This document shows, piece by piece, positions 51,780 to 61,309 of a stretch of DNA of 64,000 nt. Location of the stretch: the NCBI RefSeq assembly GCF_900187365.1, contig NZ_FYDG01000001.1, positions 496,001-560,000 of the forward strand. The letters are read 5' to 3'. Every line of letters begins with the position of its first letter. Position 1 is the first letter of the stretch. The notes beneath the pieces are model-generated. The model searched no databases and was not told the origin of the DNA. It saw only the letters and a program-made list of their open reading frames with translations. The DNA is from Rhodoblastus acidophilus (GTDB lineage: Bacteria > Pseudomonadota > Alphaproteobacteria > Rhizobiales > Beijerinckiaceae). Both the position numbers and the translations under genes were made by a program.

Positions 51780-54155
51780 ATGGAGAGGGATGATGAATCC
51801 ACGGCGGACGGTCGATCTCCCGCGCCAGCGAACCGGGCCCCTGAGCGCGCCGGCGCCGAACGTCGCCTGATCGCGCGGGCCAATGGCGCGCTGGCGCTGC
51901 TGATCGCCGTCGCCGCGCTGATCGGCTGGTTTTTTGGGGTGGAGCCGCTCAAGACGGTGCTGCCCGGCGGCCTGGCGATGAAGATAGGGACGGCCATAGG
52001 CCTGGTGTTCGCGGGGCTGTCTTTGCTGACGGCGACGCTATCGCCCCGGCTGCGGCCGCTCCAGGTCGGATTGGGGCTGGCGGCGGGCGCGGTGGGCGCC
52101 GCCTTCATGTTCGAATACGCCACCGGCCGCGACCTCGGCCTCGACGCCCTGCTCTCCCTCGGCCCTTCCGCCGTTTCCCCGAGCCGGCCTTCGCTCTCCA
52201 CTTGCCTGAGCCTGACGGCCCTTGGCCTGGCTTTGCCTCTGATGGGCGCCGGCGGCAAGATCGCCGCGACGGCGCGCTCGGCTCTGGCCATCGTCGTCAT
52301 GATCCTGGCCCTGACGGCGGCGCTCGGCTATTTCCTGTATGGACCGGCCGATCTGCTGCTGCGCAAAGCCTTGTTCACGATGGCGATTCATACGGCCGCC
52401 GCGCTGTTCCTGCTGGCGCTCGGAATCATGCTGGCGGGCGCGCGGGCGTCGCGAATCAACCGCTTCCTGCCGGTCGGCGGACCAATCCTCAGCCTGATCG
52501 CGCTGGCCGGGCTGGTCGCCATGTCGCTGTCGGATGTCGAGGCGCAAAAGCGCAGCCATGCGGAAATTCGGCTGGCGACCAATATGATCGGGGATCTCGC
52601 GCGCCTGCTCAGTTCGCTGCAGGATGTCACGGCGCAGTCGCGCCGTTACCTGCTCACCGGCGACGCCGACTATCTCGAACGCTATCGCAAGGCGGCGGAC
52701 GATCTGCGCGCGGCGGCCCGGCGATTGGACGCCTGGACGGCCGACGATCTGCGCCGGATCGGCGATGTGCGCCGCGTGCAGGATCTGACGGAACGCAAAC
52801 TCGGCGAATTGAGCGAGGAAATGGCGCTGCAGCAGGGGGGGCTGGGCGCGCGCGCGCAGGAAGTCATCCGCGCCAATGCGGCCAAGGCCACGCTGGAGGC
52901 GCTGCGTGGCGCCGTCGCCGCCGTTCAGAACAAGGAGGAAGCCCGGATCGAGGTCAGCCGGATGGCGGCGGACCGGCGCGGCGCGCAATTGCAGTTCACC
53001 ACCCTGCTCACCTTCGCGGTGGTGGCCGCGCTGGCGATTTTCCTGTTCGTCGACGCCCGGCGCCGCTTTTTCGAATTGCGCCGCGTGCAGGAGCGGCTGG
53101 CTTCGACCAACGCCACGCTCGACCGGGAGGTCGCGGCCAAGACGGCGCATCTGTCGGCCGCGCTGGAGGCCGAGCGCGCGGCGCTCAAGGATCTCGGCGA
53201 TTTCAAGGCCGCGCTCGACCAGCACGCCATCGTCGCCACCACCAATCCGCGCGGCGTCATCACCTATGTCAACGACAGGTTCTGCGCCGTCTCCAAATAT
53301 GAGCGCCAGGAACTGCTCGGCCGAACCCACGCGATCGTCAACTCGGGGTTCCATCCGCCCGCGTTTTTTCACAACCTGTGGACGACCATCGCCAGCGGCC
53401 GGACCTGGCGCGGCGAGATCAAGAACCGGACCAAGGACGGCGATATCTATTGGGTGGACACCACCATCGTTCCCTTTCTCGACGGCTCCGGCAAACCGCG
53501 CCAATATATCGCGATCCGCACCGACATCACCGCCTTCAAACTGGCGGAGGAGCACATCCGCTTCCTGATGGGCGAGGTCAACCATCGCTCCAAGAACCTG
53601 CTCAGCGTGGTGCAGTCGATCGCCGTGCTGTCGGCGCGCGACGCCGACCCCGCAAAATTCGCCTCCAACCTGTCACACCGCATCTCCGGGTTGGCCGCCA
53701 GCCAGAATCTGCTGATCCACAGCGAATGGATGGGCGTCGACGTCGCCGAACTCGTCCGCGCCCAGCTTTCCGCCTTCCGCGACCAGCTCGACGGGCGCAT
53801 CCGGCTCGAAGGACCGAAGCTGCGGGTTTGCGCCTCCGCCGCCCAGGCCATCGGCATGGCGCTCCACGAACTCGCCACCAACGCCGCCAAATACGGCGCC
53901 CTGTCCAATAACGATGGCGTGGTGCGGATCGAATGGGGCGTCGCGGCGGCCGAGACAGCCCCGACCTTCGAGATGCAATGGCGCGAAAGCGGCGGGCCGG
54001 AGGTGACGGCGCCGACGCGCCGGGGTTTTGGCCAAAAGGTGATGGTGGAAATGGTCGAGCGCGCCGTGCGCGGCGAGGTCGAGGTCGCCTATCGCGCCGA
54101 CGGCCTGAACTGGAGGCTGCGCGCGCCGACGGAAACCACGCTCGAACCCGTGTGA
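51780..54155 (+). CDS. HWE-family sensor histidine kinase with membrane domain, CHASE3-like and PAS domains
   Basis: A 791 aa sensor kinase. Order: six or so hydrophobic helices (residues ~30-245), a CHASE3-like helical region (~250-385, [36 protein letters not shown]), another helix (~410-430), a coiled coil, a PAS domain (~475-590, [25 protein letters not shown], with a PAC-type end [15 protein letters not shown]) and an HWE kinase core. The core has H-box [12 protein letters not shown] (His near residue 602) and N-box [13 protein letters not shown] (near 697). No response regulator gene is adjacent. The ATG at 51780 has GGAAAGAG upstream; the frame is open from a TTG at 51714. HWE kinases often feed the general stress or light pathways of Rhizobiales. 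Confidence 0.88.
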   Translation: MERDDESTADGRSPAPANRAPERAGAERRLIARANGALALLIAVAALIGWFFGVEPLKTVLPGGLAMKIGTAIGLVFAGLSLLTATLSPRLRPLQVGLGLAAGAVGAAFMFEYATGRDLGLDALLSLGPSAVSPSRPSLSTCLSLTALGLALPLMGAGGKIAATARSALAIVVMILALTAALGYFLYGPADLLLRKALFTMAIHTAAALFLLALGIMLAGARASRINRFLPVGGPILSLIALAGLVAMSLSDVEAQKRSHAEIRLATNMIGDLARLLSSLQDVTAQSRRYLLTGDADYLERYRKAADDLRAAARRLDAWTADDLRRIGDVRRVQDLTERKLGELSEEMALQQGGLGARAQEVIRANAAKATLEALRGAVAAVQNKEEARIEVSRMAADRRGAQLQFTTLLTFAVVAALAIFLFVDARRRFFELRRVQERLASTNATLDREVAAKTAHLSAALEAERAALKDLGDFKAALDQHAIVATTNPRGVITYVNDRFCAVSKYERQELLGRTHAIVNSGFHPPAFFHNLWTTIASGRTWRGEIKNRTKDGDIYWVDTTIVPFLDGSGKPRQYIAIRTDITAFKLAEEHIRFLMGEVNHRSKNLLSVVQSIAVLSARDADPAKFASNLSHRISGLAASQNLLIHSEWMGVDVAELVRAQLSAFRDQLDGRIRLEGPKLRVCASAAQAIGMALHELATNAAKYGALSNNDGVVRIEWGVAAAETAPTFEMQWRESGGPEVTAPTRRGFGQKVMVEMVERAVRGEVEVAYRADGLNWRLRAPTETTLEPV

Positions 54156-54164
54156 CCCCCGCTT

Positions 54165-55910
54165 TTAAGCGGAGGCGGCCTTGCGCGCCCGCTTGGCCTT
54201 CTCGCCCGCCGCGCGCGACGATTCATTGTGCTGGAACAGATCGAGTTCGTCGAGATCGCCGTCCGTCGGCGGGGTCAGCGCCCGATCCACATAAGCGGAG
54301 GCTTCGGCCTTGTGGCGCTTGAGCCACAGCCGGAACAGCCCGAGCCGCGCCGCCATGACCCCGAGGCGCAGGTGATTGAACGCCAGTTCGGCGCCATGGC
54401 GCGCGTAGAAAAGCAGCGGATTCTCCAGCGGCAGGCCCGGCCGGCGGTCGCGGCGATGCTTGCGGCGCAGATAGCCGCCCTGCAACGGATGCAGCTTTTC
54501 CAGCCTGACGCAGCCCCAGAACCACAACAGCAGGAACATCGCATGTCCCGCCGACACGCCGGTGGCGGCGGCGCGGCGCATCACCGTCTTCATGTGGGCG
54601 AACGAATAATACTGCCGCCACGCCTCCTGATAGATCCCCTCCCATTGCGCCTGGGACATGCGCGGATGCCGCGTCACCACGTGTTCGAGATCGTATTTGT
54701 TGAGATCGGGATCCATCCAGACGCCCTGGGCCGCGAGGCGCTGGTGGTCCTCCGAGCCCGGCAACGGCGTGAGACAGAAGAATTCCAGAATGTCCAGCGG
54801 CAACTCGCGCTGGATGATGGAGATGTCGCGGCGGATGCTCTCCGGCGTATCGTTGGGAAAGCCCAGGATATAGCCGGCGTAGGTGAAACAGCCCGCCCGC
54901 TTCCAGGCGAGCAGCATGTCGCGATATTCGGCGATGCGGTTCTGCTTTTTCTTCACCTCGATGAGATTGTCGGGATTGATGTTTTCAAGGCCAATGAACA
55001 CGCGCCGCACCCCGGCGCGGCCGGCCTTTTCAATGAAATTCTCGATGCGGTGGGCCAGCGTGTCCACCTGGATGATGAAGGTGAAATGCAGCCCGTCGCG
55101 CTCGCGCAGGGCGATCATCCGGTCGAAAATCGCCTCCCAGTTGCGGTTGCGGGCGAAATTGTCGTCGGTGATGAAGAAGGAATCCACGCCCTGCGCGAGA
55201 TTGGCGCGAATGATCGCCTCGACGTCGTCGGCGCTGCGATGACGCGATTTCCGGCCCTGCACATTGATGATGGTGCAGAACGAGCATTGGAACGGGCAGC
55301 CGCGTCCGGCGTCGAACGACGTGACCGCGCCGCTGGTGCCAGCCACCACCGCCGCGGGCAGCAGCGGAAACGGCGCGCCCTCGATTGAGGGCAAATCCTG
55401 AAGAAAATTGTATAAGGGCTTGAGCTGCCCCGAAAAAGCGTCCTGGAGCAGCGCGTCGAAACGTCCCTCGATCTCGCCGGCGTAGAGGCTGCAGCCCAGC
55501 GCCTGCGCCTCCCGCAGTTCGGCGGGAAGCTCCGGCAGCATGGCGAGGCAGCCCGACACATGGAAACCGCCGATCGCCACCTCGGCGCCGGCGGCGCGGA
55601 AGCGGCGGGCGAGGTCGAGCGCGCGGGGAAACTGGTTGGACTGCACCCCCGTCAGGCAGACCAGGCCGCGCCCCGCCGCGGCGATCTGCGCGGCGATGTC
55701 CTCTGGAACGATCCGCCGGTTGGTTTCGTCGTAAACGAAAATCTCGATCGCGACGTCCGGGCCGAGCGCCGCGCGCCTAGCGGAGTCCAGGGCGATGGCG
55801 TTCAGCGCCGCCAGCGAATTCGACGGGATCGCCGAGCGCAGCCATTGCACCACGTAACCGTCATCGTCGTAATGCGACGGTTTGATCAGATGCAGCTGGA
55901 ATTCATCCAT
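54165..55910 (-). CDS. B12-binding-domain radical SAM protein
   Basis: A 581 aa radical SAM enzyme with an N-terminal cobalamin-binding-like domain (residues ~1-185, including LVCLTGVQSNQFPRALDLARRF and VAIGGFHVSG). The radical SAM core carries the CX3CX2C cluster motif at residues 205-212 (GCPFQCSFC). FFITDDNFARN and VFIGLENINPDNLIEVKKKQN belong to the B12-type methylthio/methyltransferase-like class. A ~170-residue C-terminal extension has no recognised domain and one hydrophobic stretch (GHAMFLLLWFWGCVRL). The ATG at 55910 has GGGAGA five bases upstream. Product unknown; lipid or hopanoid modification is only one possibility. It ends nine bases from the convergent sensor kinase. Confidence 0.85.
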   Translation of the reverse strand: MDEFQLHLIKPSHYDDDGYVVQWLRSAIPSNSLAALNAIALDSARRAALGPDVAIEIFVYDETNRRIVPEDIAAQIAAAGRGLVCLTGVQSNQFPRALDLARRFRAAGAEVAIGGFHVSGCLAMLPELPAELREAQALGCSLYAGEIEGRFDALLQDAFSGQLKPLYNFLQDLPSIEGAPFPLLPAAVVAGTSGAVTSFDAGRGCPFQCSFCTIINVQGRKSRHRSADDVEAIIRANLAQGVDSFFITDDNFARNRNWEAIFDRMIALRERDGLHFTFIIQVDTLAHRIENFIEKAGRAGVRRVFIGLENINPDNLIEVKKKQNRIAEYRDMLLAWKRAGCFTYAGYILGFPNDTPESIRRDISIIQRELPLDILEFFCLTPLPGSEDHQRLAAQGVWMDPDLNKYDLEHVVTRHPRMSQAQWEGIYQEAWRQYYSFAHMKTVMRRAAATGVSAGHAMFLLLWFWGCVRLEKLHPLQGGYLRRKHRRDRRPGLPLENPLLFYARHGAELAFNHLRLGVMAARLGLFRLWLKRHKAEASAYVDRALTPPTDGDLDELDLFQHNESSRAAGEKAKRARKAASA

Positions 55911-56024
55911 TACGCTCTCCCGGCAGGCGCGCACGAACGCCCTGCCGGGAGAGACTTAGGGTAAATCGACGCGCCTCGAAACCTTCAATTTACGGCCCCG
56001 CTTGCGCTTCGGCATCTAACCCGC

Positions 56025-56582
56025 TCAAATGTAAGCGAAAATCGCCCCGACAGTTCCGGCCGCGCCGAGCAGGAGCGCGCCATGCCAGGGCCAGCGACGC
56101 CCCCGGATGATGATGGAAATGGTGGCGATGGCGATGGCGACATGCAGCAGCGTCACGGCGACCGTGAGGATATGGTGGCGGTGCTCGTGCTTCTCGCTGG
56201 CCTCCAGCGCCTCATGCGACTGGCTTTCGTATTCGCGCGCCTGCTTCTCGATTTCCTTCTGCTCGGTGTCGTAGCGGCGCGCCTTGTCGGCGTATTCGGG
56301 TTTGCCGCCCTGCTCCGCCGCCAGCGCGTAGAGGTTCTGCTTGACGCTCTTGGCCTGGTAAAAGGCCCAGCCGTCGGACGCCTTGCTCTGCAGCAAGACC
56401 GCGGCGTTCTTCTCGCCGAAGGCTTTGGCCGTCTCCAGCGTCTCCAGGCTGCCGACGGTGGCCGCCAGCACCGCCAGAATGGCGATGGAAATGGAGACGA
56501 TCGAGAGGAAGCTGTCGCCCGAATGGGCCACATGCTGCGCATGTTCGGCGTGTTCGAAGGGTTCTGTCGGAGATTCGTTCAT
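56025..56582 (-). CDS. DUF4337-type membrane protein
   Basis: A 185 aa protein with a His/Glu-rich cytosolic N-terminus (EPFEHAEHAQHVAHSGDSF), one membrane helix (~24-46), a charged coiled-coil-like middle (KARRYDTEQKEIEKQAREYESQ), and two C-terminal helices (ILTVAVTLLHVAIAIATISII; GALLLGAAGTVGAIFAYI). This is the layout of DUF4337 proteins, whose function is unknown. The ATG at 56582 is chosen for GGGAG nine bases upstream; the longer frame is a GC-rich extension over the divergent promoter region. It is divergent from the pcm-like gene. Confidence 0.75.
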   Translation of the reverse strand: MNESPTEPFEHAEHAQHVAHSGDSFLSIVSISIAILAVLAATVGSLETLETAKAFGEKNAAVLLQSKASDGWAFYQAKSVKQNLYALAAEQGGKPEYADKARRYDTEQKEIEKQAREYESQSHEALEASEKHEHRHHILTVAVTLLHVAIAIATISIIIRGRRWPWHGALLLGAAGTVGAIFAYI

Positions 56583-56847
56583 CAGGTCCACTCCCGGCCC
56601 GGCGCGCGTGGCCCGCGCGGCGCAGCCCCAGATAGTGCTGTCTTTACGACGTTTTGGTGAAAGCCCGGCCGTGGCCTTTTCGCGCAAGGCCGGCGCGTGG
56701 GCGCATGAGCTTAACGGCAGGGCGGCCCGGCCGCAATCGCGCGCGCCGCGCGGGGCGGCGATTCTGGACAGCGGCGCGCAGCCCCCGTATAAGGTACGCG
56801 TGTTCAACTCCCTGCGCCGGGTTCCGCCGGCCGCTCCGAGGACCTCC

Positions 56848-57540
56848 ATGTCCGAAACGCTCGCGTTCTCCGCAGATCCTTTCGCCGCCCTGCGCGAAAC
56901 CATGGTCGAACGGCAGATTCGCACCTTCGACGTCAGCGATCTCGCCGTGCAGGAGCGGATGCGGACGGTGCCGCGCGAGATTTTCGTCGACGACGCCTAT
57001 GTTTCGCTGGCCTATTCCGACGCCCGTGTGCTGACGACCGGAACGAGCGCGCGTGAACTCACCGCGCCGCTGATTCTCGCCCGCCTGCTGAAGGAAGCCC
57101 ATGTGCGCGAAACCGATCGCGCGCTGGTCGTCGGCGGCGCCTCCGGCTATGCGGCGGCCCTGCTCGCGGGGCTGGTCGACCGGGTGACGAGCCTCGACGA
57201 AGATCCCGCTTTGTCGGCCAAGGCGCACGCCAATTTCGAGCGCCTCGGCCTCGCCAACGCCAAAAGCGTCGCCGGCCCGACGAAACAGGGCGCGCCCGCC
57301 GCCGCCCCCTTCGACCTGATCCTGGTCGACGGCGTGGTCTCCGGCGGTCTGGAAACGCTGTGCGGCCAGTTGGCGGAAGGCGGCCGTCTCGTGACCATCC
57401 TCGGCGACGCCCCCGGCGCGCGCACCGGCATGGCGACGCTGTTCACCCGCACCGACGGCGCGACCTCGCCGCGCCCTCTGTTTTCGGCTTCGGCCGCGCC
57501 GGTGGCGGCGCTGACGCCGCCGCCGGCTTTTGTGTTCTGA
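56848..57540 (+). CDS. pcm: Protein-L-isoaspartate O-methyltransferase family protein
   Basis: A 230 aa PCMT-family protein. The N-terminal segment REMVERQIRTFDVSD-like (RETMVERQIRTFDVSDLAVQ) and MRTVPREIFVDDAYVSLAYSD are typical. The SAM-binding motif is VVGGASGYAAALLAGL, where PCMTs usually have EIGTGSGY, so the first conserved acidic residue and one glycine are changed; repair activity is not certain. The position directly upstream of tolC is conserved in alphaproteobacteria. The ATG at 56848 follows GAGGA with a five-base gap; the longer frame overlaps the divergent DUF4337 gene. Confidence 0.85.
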   Translation: MSETLAFSADPFAALRETMVERQIRTFDVSDLAVQERMRTVPREIFVDDAYVSLAYSDARVLTTGTSARELTAPLILARLLKEAHVRETDRALVVGGASGYAAALLAGLVDRVTSLDEDPALSAKAHANFERLGLANAKSVAGPTKQGAPAAAPFDLILVDGVVSGGLETLCGQLAEGGRLVTILGDAPGARTGMATLFTRTDGATSPRPLFSASAAPVAALTPPPAFVF

Positions 57541-57722
57541 CGCCTACGCTGTTGTGGCTTTTTTGACGCAGACTGTCGAAATCCGCCGGCCGCGCGCGCG
57601 GCCCCTTGCGTCTGTGCGTCATATGGTTGACGATTAATTAGTTGTTCGGCCTCAATTGTGAATCGAAAACAAGTCTGCGACTCCGTTTTGTTCGGGGTTT
57701 GCCTGGAATTGGGAGTGGGCTG

Positions 57723-59111
57723 TTGAACCGTGTTTCTTTCTCGCGCTTGCTGGCGGGCGTCGCCCTCGTGGCGCTGACGCATGTCGGTCCGGCGGCGGCG
57801 GAGACCATGTCCAGCGCCTTGGCGCGCGCCTACCGTAACAACCCCGACATCAACCAGCAGCGCGCGGCCTTGCGCGCGCGAGACGAAACCGTGCCCGCCG
57901 CCAAGTCGGGCTGGCTGCCCAAGGCGGGCGTCCAGGGCCAGGCCGGCCGCCAGTGGCAGGAAGTGTCCGGCTATCCCGGCTCCAGCGGCAAGTTCAGTCA
58001 GGCGTCCTATCCCGCCCAGATCGGCGCCACCGTCACACAGACCCTGTTCGACGGCAATCGGACCGCCAACGGCGTCAGCCAAGCCGAATCGGCCGTGCTG
58101 GCCCAGCGCGAGACCCTGCGCCAGCAGGAATTGATCACGCTTCAGGCCGGCTCCACCGCGTATATGGATGTGCTGCGCGACACCGCCGTGCTCGGCCTGC
58201 GCCGCAACAACATCAAGGTTCTGCAGGTCCAGTTGCAGCAGACGCAGGACCGCTTCCAGGTCGGCGAAGTGACGCGCACCGACGTGGCGCAGGCGGAATC
58301 CGCTCTGGCCGTGGGCCGCGCCGATTTCGCCGCCGCGCAATCAAGTCTCGAAAGCAGCATCGCTTCGTTCCGCCGGCAGATCGGCGTCGACCCGAAGAAC
58401 CTCGCCCCGGCCCAGCCGGTCGAGCGCCTGCTGCCGAAAACGGTCCAGGCGGCGATCGCGGTCGGACTGGAAGAGCACCCGGCCATCACCGGCGCGCTGC
58501 ATCAGGTCGACGCCGCTGAATCGTCGGTGAAGGTGGCCGAGGGCGCCTTGCTGCCGACCGTCGGCGTGCAAGGCGCCGTGAGCCGTTCCGTCGACAGCAG
58601 CGGGCAGCCCGGCTACAATGTCAATTCGGCCTCGGTGGTCGGCACGCTCAACGTGCCGCTTTACCAGGGCGGCCAGGAATACGCCGCCGTGCGGCAGGCC
58701 AAGGAGCAACTCGGTCAGGCGCGGCTGGCGGTCGATTCGCAGCGGGTCGCGGTGCGCGGCGGCATTTCCACCAGTTGGGGCCAGCTGCAAGCGGCCAAGG
58801 CGGCGATCGTCGCCTATGAAGCCGCGGTCAAGGCGGCCGAGGTCGCGCTGAACGGCGTGCGCGAGGAAGCCAAGGTCGGCCAGCGCACCACGCTCGACGT
58901 GTTGAACGCCCAGCAAGCTCTGCTGAACACGCGCGTTCAGCTGGTCTCGGCGCAGCATGACCGCGTTGTCGCCTCTTATACGGTGCTCGCCCAGATCGGA
59001 CGTCTGTCGGCCGATACGCTTGGCCTGAACACGCCCGCCTATGACCCCGCCGATCATTACGATCGCACCAAGAACCGCTTCATCGGCCTGACCACGGCCG
59101 ATGGCGGCTGA
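57723..59111 (+). CDS. tolC: TolC-family outer-membrane efflux/secretion channel
   Basis: Outer-membrane channel for type I secretion and efflux, 462 aa from the TTG at 57723. That start gives a clean signal peptide (NRVSFSRLLAGVALVALTHVGPAAAE) and has GGGAG eight bases upstream; the frame is open further left but without such features. The mature protein begins with TMSSALARAYRNNPDINQQRA, the classic TolC repeat start, and the second repeat is in TVQAAIAVGLEEHPAITGAL. LDVLNAQQALLNTRVQLVSAQHD is the signature near the end. It is a lipobox-free channel, unlike the lipoprotein channel at 37.6 kb. A terminator follows. Confidence 0.92.
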   Translation: MNRVSFSRLLAGVALVALTHVGPAAAETMSSALARAYRNNPDINQQRAALRARDETVPAAKSGWLPKAGVQGQAGRQWQEVSGYPGSSGKFSQASYPAQIGATVTQTLFDGNRTANGVSQAESAVLAQRETLRQQELITLQAGSTAYMDVLRDTAVLGLRRNNIKVLQVQLQQTQDRFQVGEVTRTDVAQAESALAVGRADFAAAQSSLESSIASFRRQIGVDPKNLAPAQPVERLLPKTVQAAIAVGLEEHPAITGALHQVDAAESSVKVAEGALLPTVGVQGAVSRSVDSSGQPGYNVNSASVVGTLNVPLYQGGQEYAAVRQAKEQLGQARLAVDSQRVAVRGGISTSWGQLQAAKAAIVAYEAAVKAAEVALNGVREEAKVGQRTTLDVLNAQQALLNTRVQLVSAQHDRVVASYTVLAQIGRLSADTLGLNTPAYDPADHYDRTKNRFIGLTTADGG

Positions 59112-59155
59112 CGCTTCGGCTCTGCAAATTCTGAGGACTAGCGCGGGTTTCAACT

Positions 59156-59183
59156 TGCGCCGCGAATAAGCGCGGCGCATTTT
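59156..59183 (+). terminator. Intrinsic terminator after tolC
   Basis: A 9 bp stem TGCGCCGCG/CGCGGCGCA with a six-base loop AATAAG, followed by TTTT. It lies 44 bases after the tolC stop, separating it from the popZ-like gene. Confidence 0.85.
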
Positions 59184-59315
59184 AGGCGCGCGGCTCCACG
59201 CGTGAGTCGCTTGGCGCGCGGTTTCCGTCGCGCCGCCAGAGAAACCCAGAAAGCGCTGGCGATCCGGCGCTTCCGAGTCGTTGACGTCCGAAGCCTTGCG
59301 AGCGTCTGAATCCAT

Positions 59316-60338
59316 ATGAACGCAACGAACGCCAGTCAGACTAGCCTGCAGGCCGAGCAAAAGGCCCATGAGCCGTCGATGGAGGATATCCTCGCCTCCA
59401 TCCGCAAAATCATCGCCGACGATGACGCCCTGCCGCTCAGCCGGCGCGCCAGCCTCCAGCCCGAACCGCCCCCCGCTGCGCCCGCCCAGGCGGAACAGCC
59501 GGCGCAACAGCCGGTCGCCGCGCCCTCCCCGCCTCCGGTCGCCGCGGAGCGGTCGGCGCCTAGCCCGGCCATGGCGGCGCCGGCTCGTTTTCAGGGGCGT
59601 TCCGAATCGCCGCTGCGGCCGCCGCCGCTTCCCAATCTGCGCGAACTCGCGCTGCGGCTCGACGACGTTCCCGGCCCCCTCGCGCCAACGACCGCCACGC
59701 CGCCGCCCGACTTGCGGCCGTCGCTCGATGACCATTTCGCCGAAGGCGGCGACCTTCCGCTTGAGTCGTTCACGCCCGCCGTGGAGCCGCCGAAGGCGGA
59801 GGCGCGGCCCGAACCGGCCGCTGCGCCCATCGTCGCGCCCGATCCCGCGCCGCAACCGGCCGCCCCCTCCGTCAGCTTCGAGACGGGCGGGATGAACATG
59901 CCGCCGCTGTCGTTCCGCGCAAGCGTGCCGCCGCCGATCGGTCTCGCGCCGGTTCGCGTCGTCCCGGCCGAAAGCGCTCCTGTCGCGGCGCCCGGATTGG
60001 TGGCGCGAATCTCGGAAGCGTCCGCCGCCGAAGCCGCCAAGTCGGCTCCCGTTTCGCCGTCCCCGCTCGCGCCGGCGCGGTCCGCCGCGCCCCCGCCGGC
60101 CCGCCTCGACTGGGTCGAACCGGCGATGCTGTCGGGGCCGAGCGAAGCCAAGGTCGGCGCCGCCTTTGAGGCCCTGGCCGAATCGGCGCTGCTGCGCGAC
60201 CCCGAGATGGTCGAGCGCCTGACGCGCGAAATCCTGCGCCCGATGATCAAGACCTGGCTCGACGACAATCTGCCCAATGTGGTGGAGCGTCTGGTGCGGG
60301 CCGAGATCGAGCGCGTGGCGCGCGGCCCCAAAGGGTGA
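59316..60338 (+). CDS. popZ: PopZ-like pole-organising protein (DUF2497)
   Basis: A 340 aa protein with the PopZ plan. A short conserved N-terminal helix (EPSMEDILASIRKIIADDD, residues ~19-37) comes first, then a long Pro/Ala/acid-rich disordered linker (~40-265), and a conserved C-terminal helical domain (EMVERLTREILRPMIKTWLDDNLPNVVERLV, then RAEIERVARG) that self-assembles. PopZ forms a polar matrix that anchors ParB and the chromosome origin. The linker is longer than in the Caulobacter protein. The tolC-popZ-valS order is typical of the Rhizobiales. ATG at 59316, no strong ribosome binding site seen. Confidence 0.85.
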   Translation: MNATNASQTSLQAEQKAHEPSMEDILASIRKIIADDDALPLSRRASLQPEPPPAAPAQAEQPAQQPVAAPSPPPVAAERSAPSPAMAAPARFQGRSESPLRPPPLPNLRELALRLDDVPGPLAPTTATPPPDLRPSLDDHFAEGGDLPLESFTPAVEPPKAEARPEPAAAPIVAPDPAPQPAAPSVSFETGGMNMPPLSFRASVPPPIGLAPVRVVPAESAPVAAPGLVARISEASAAEAAKSAPVSPSPLAPARSAAPPPARLDWVEPAMLSGPSEAKVGAAFEALAESALLRDPEMVERLTREILRPMIKTWLDDNLPNVVERLVRAEIERVARGPKG

Positions 60339-60365
60339 AGCGCCCCGCCGCGTCTCGCGGCAGTT

Positions 60366-60382
60366 TTTAGAACCGTTCAAAT
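60366..60382. promoter_or_regulatory. Candidate iron-control element (Irr box) upstream of irr
   Basis: TTTAGAA, three bases, TTCAAAT at 60366-60382. The first half equals the ICE half-site TTTAGAA and the second matches five of seven of its complement TTCTAAA, with the correct three-base gap. It lies 70 bases before the irr start, where Irr could control its own gene. The match is by eye and not scored. Confidence 0.5.
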
Positions 60383-60451
60383 TTTTCGCTATTCATTTCG
60401 CCGCCCGCCCGGCCGCTGTTAGCTTGAGTTCCGCAAGACCTTGTTTCGCGG

Positions 60452-60934
60452 ATGGAAGCGATGGAGACTTTTGGCGGCGATAAATCCCGGGCGCGCATCG
60501 CCTATGACTGGCGCGGCGGCCCGCTGGCGCGGATGATCCGGCAGCGTTTGCACACGGCGGGCCTGCGCCCGACCCGGCAGCGCATCAGTCTGGCCGGCCT
60601 GCTGTTCGTGGCCGGCGACCGCCATGTGACGGCCGAGCAACTGCACAGCGAGGCGCGGGCGCTCGACATGCCGCTGTCGCTGGCGACGGTTTACAACACC
60701 CTCCGGCAATTCGTCGGCGCCGGCCTGATTCGCGAAATCGCCGTCTATGGCTCGACGGTCTGGTACGACACCGACACCGGGCCGCACTCCCATTATTTTG
60801 ACACCCGCCGCCAGCGCCTCGAAGACATTCCCGAGGACGTGACCCGCGACCTGCGCGTCGTCGCGCCGCCCGGCTATCGCATCGTCGGCGTCGACGTGAT
60901 CGTGCGCCTTTGCGACGAAGAACCCCTTCAGTAA
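60452..60934 (+). CDS. irr: Iron response regulator Irr (Fur family)
   Basis: A 160 aa Fur-superfamily repressor/activator that senses heme status and controls iron and heme genes in Rhizobiales. The winged HTH contains LRPTRQRISLAGLLFVAGDRHVTAEQL and SLATVYNTLRQFVGAGLIREI, where the Irr-type variation of the Fur helix is visible. The HSH sequence in GPHSHYFDT corresponds to the histidine-rich heme/metal site of Irr; the extra N-terminal heme motif (Cys-Pro) of Bradyrhizobium Irr is absent. The start may be 60452 or 60461. The candidate iron-control element at 60366-60382 suggests autoregulation. A small ORF follows six bases later. Confidence 0.9.
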   Translation: MEAMETFGGDKSRARIAYDWRGGPLARMIRQRLHTAGLRPTRQRISLAGLLFVAGDRHVTAEQLHSEARALDMPLSLATVYNTLRQFVGAGLIREIAVYGSTVWYDTDTGPHSHYFDTRRQRLEDIPEDVTRDLRVVAPPGYRIVGVDVIVRLCDEEPLQ

Positions 60935-60940
60935 CAACAA

Positions 60941-61219
60941 ATGAAAGTCAGACCCATGTGCGACATCGCCCGCGAAAGAGACCGAATCGACGCCATGATC
61001 GTCGAAGCGATCGCGCCCTTCCGCTATCTGGACAGCGCCGGCGAGGCCTTGCTGGTGGATCTCGCCTGCGCCTCGCTGAGCATGGAGTTTCTCGATTTCG
61101 TCGCGCCCTGGGCGATCCGGGCTCGGTGCGAACGGGTGGTCGCCGGATTGCTGCGCGCCCACCGCGCGCGGCAAGAAAAACGGCAAGAGCAGGCTTGCGT
61201 TGTGATGCCCGCGGAGTGA
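60941..61219 (+). CDS. Small protein of unknown function downstream of irr
   Basis: A 92 aa protein without recognised domain. The middle is hydrophobic and helical (ALLVDLACASLSMEFLDFVAPWAI), flanked by charged ends, and the C-terminus is Arg/Gln-rich (RAHRARQEKRQEQ) with a final Cys. It follows irr by six bases and probably shares its transcript. Start may be the ATG at 60941 or at 60956. It could be iron-linked, but position is the only support. Confidence 0.55.
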   Translation: MKVRPMCDIARERDRIDAMIVEAIAPFRYLDSAGEALLVDLACASLSMEFLDFVAPWAIRARCERVVAGLLRAHRARQEKRQEQACVVMPAE

Positions 61220-61309
61220 CCGCGTCGTTTGCGGCGATGAATCCGTTGACTTGCGCGTCCCCGTCGGTTTTTGTGCGGCCCACGCCAAAATCCGAGCCGG
61301 TCCGCCAAA

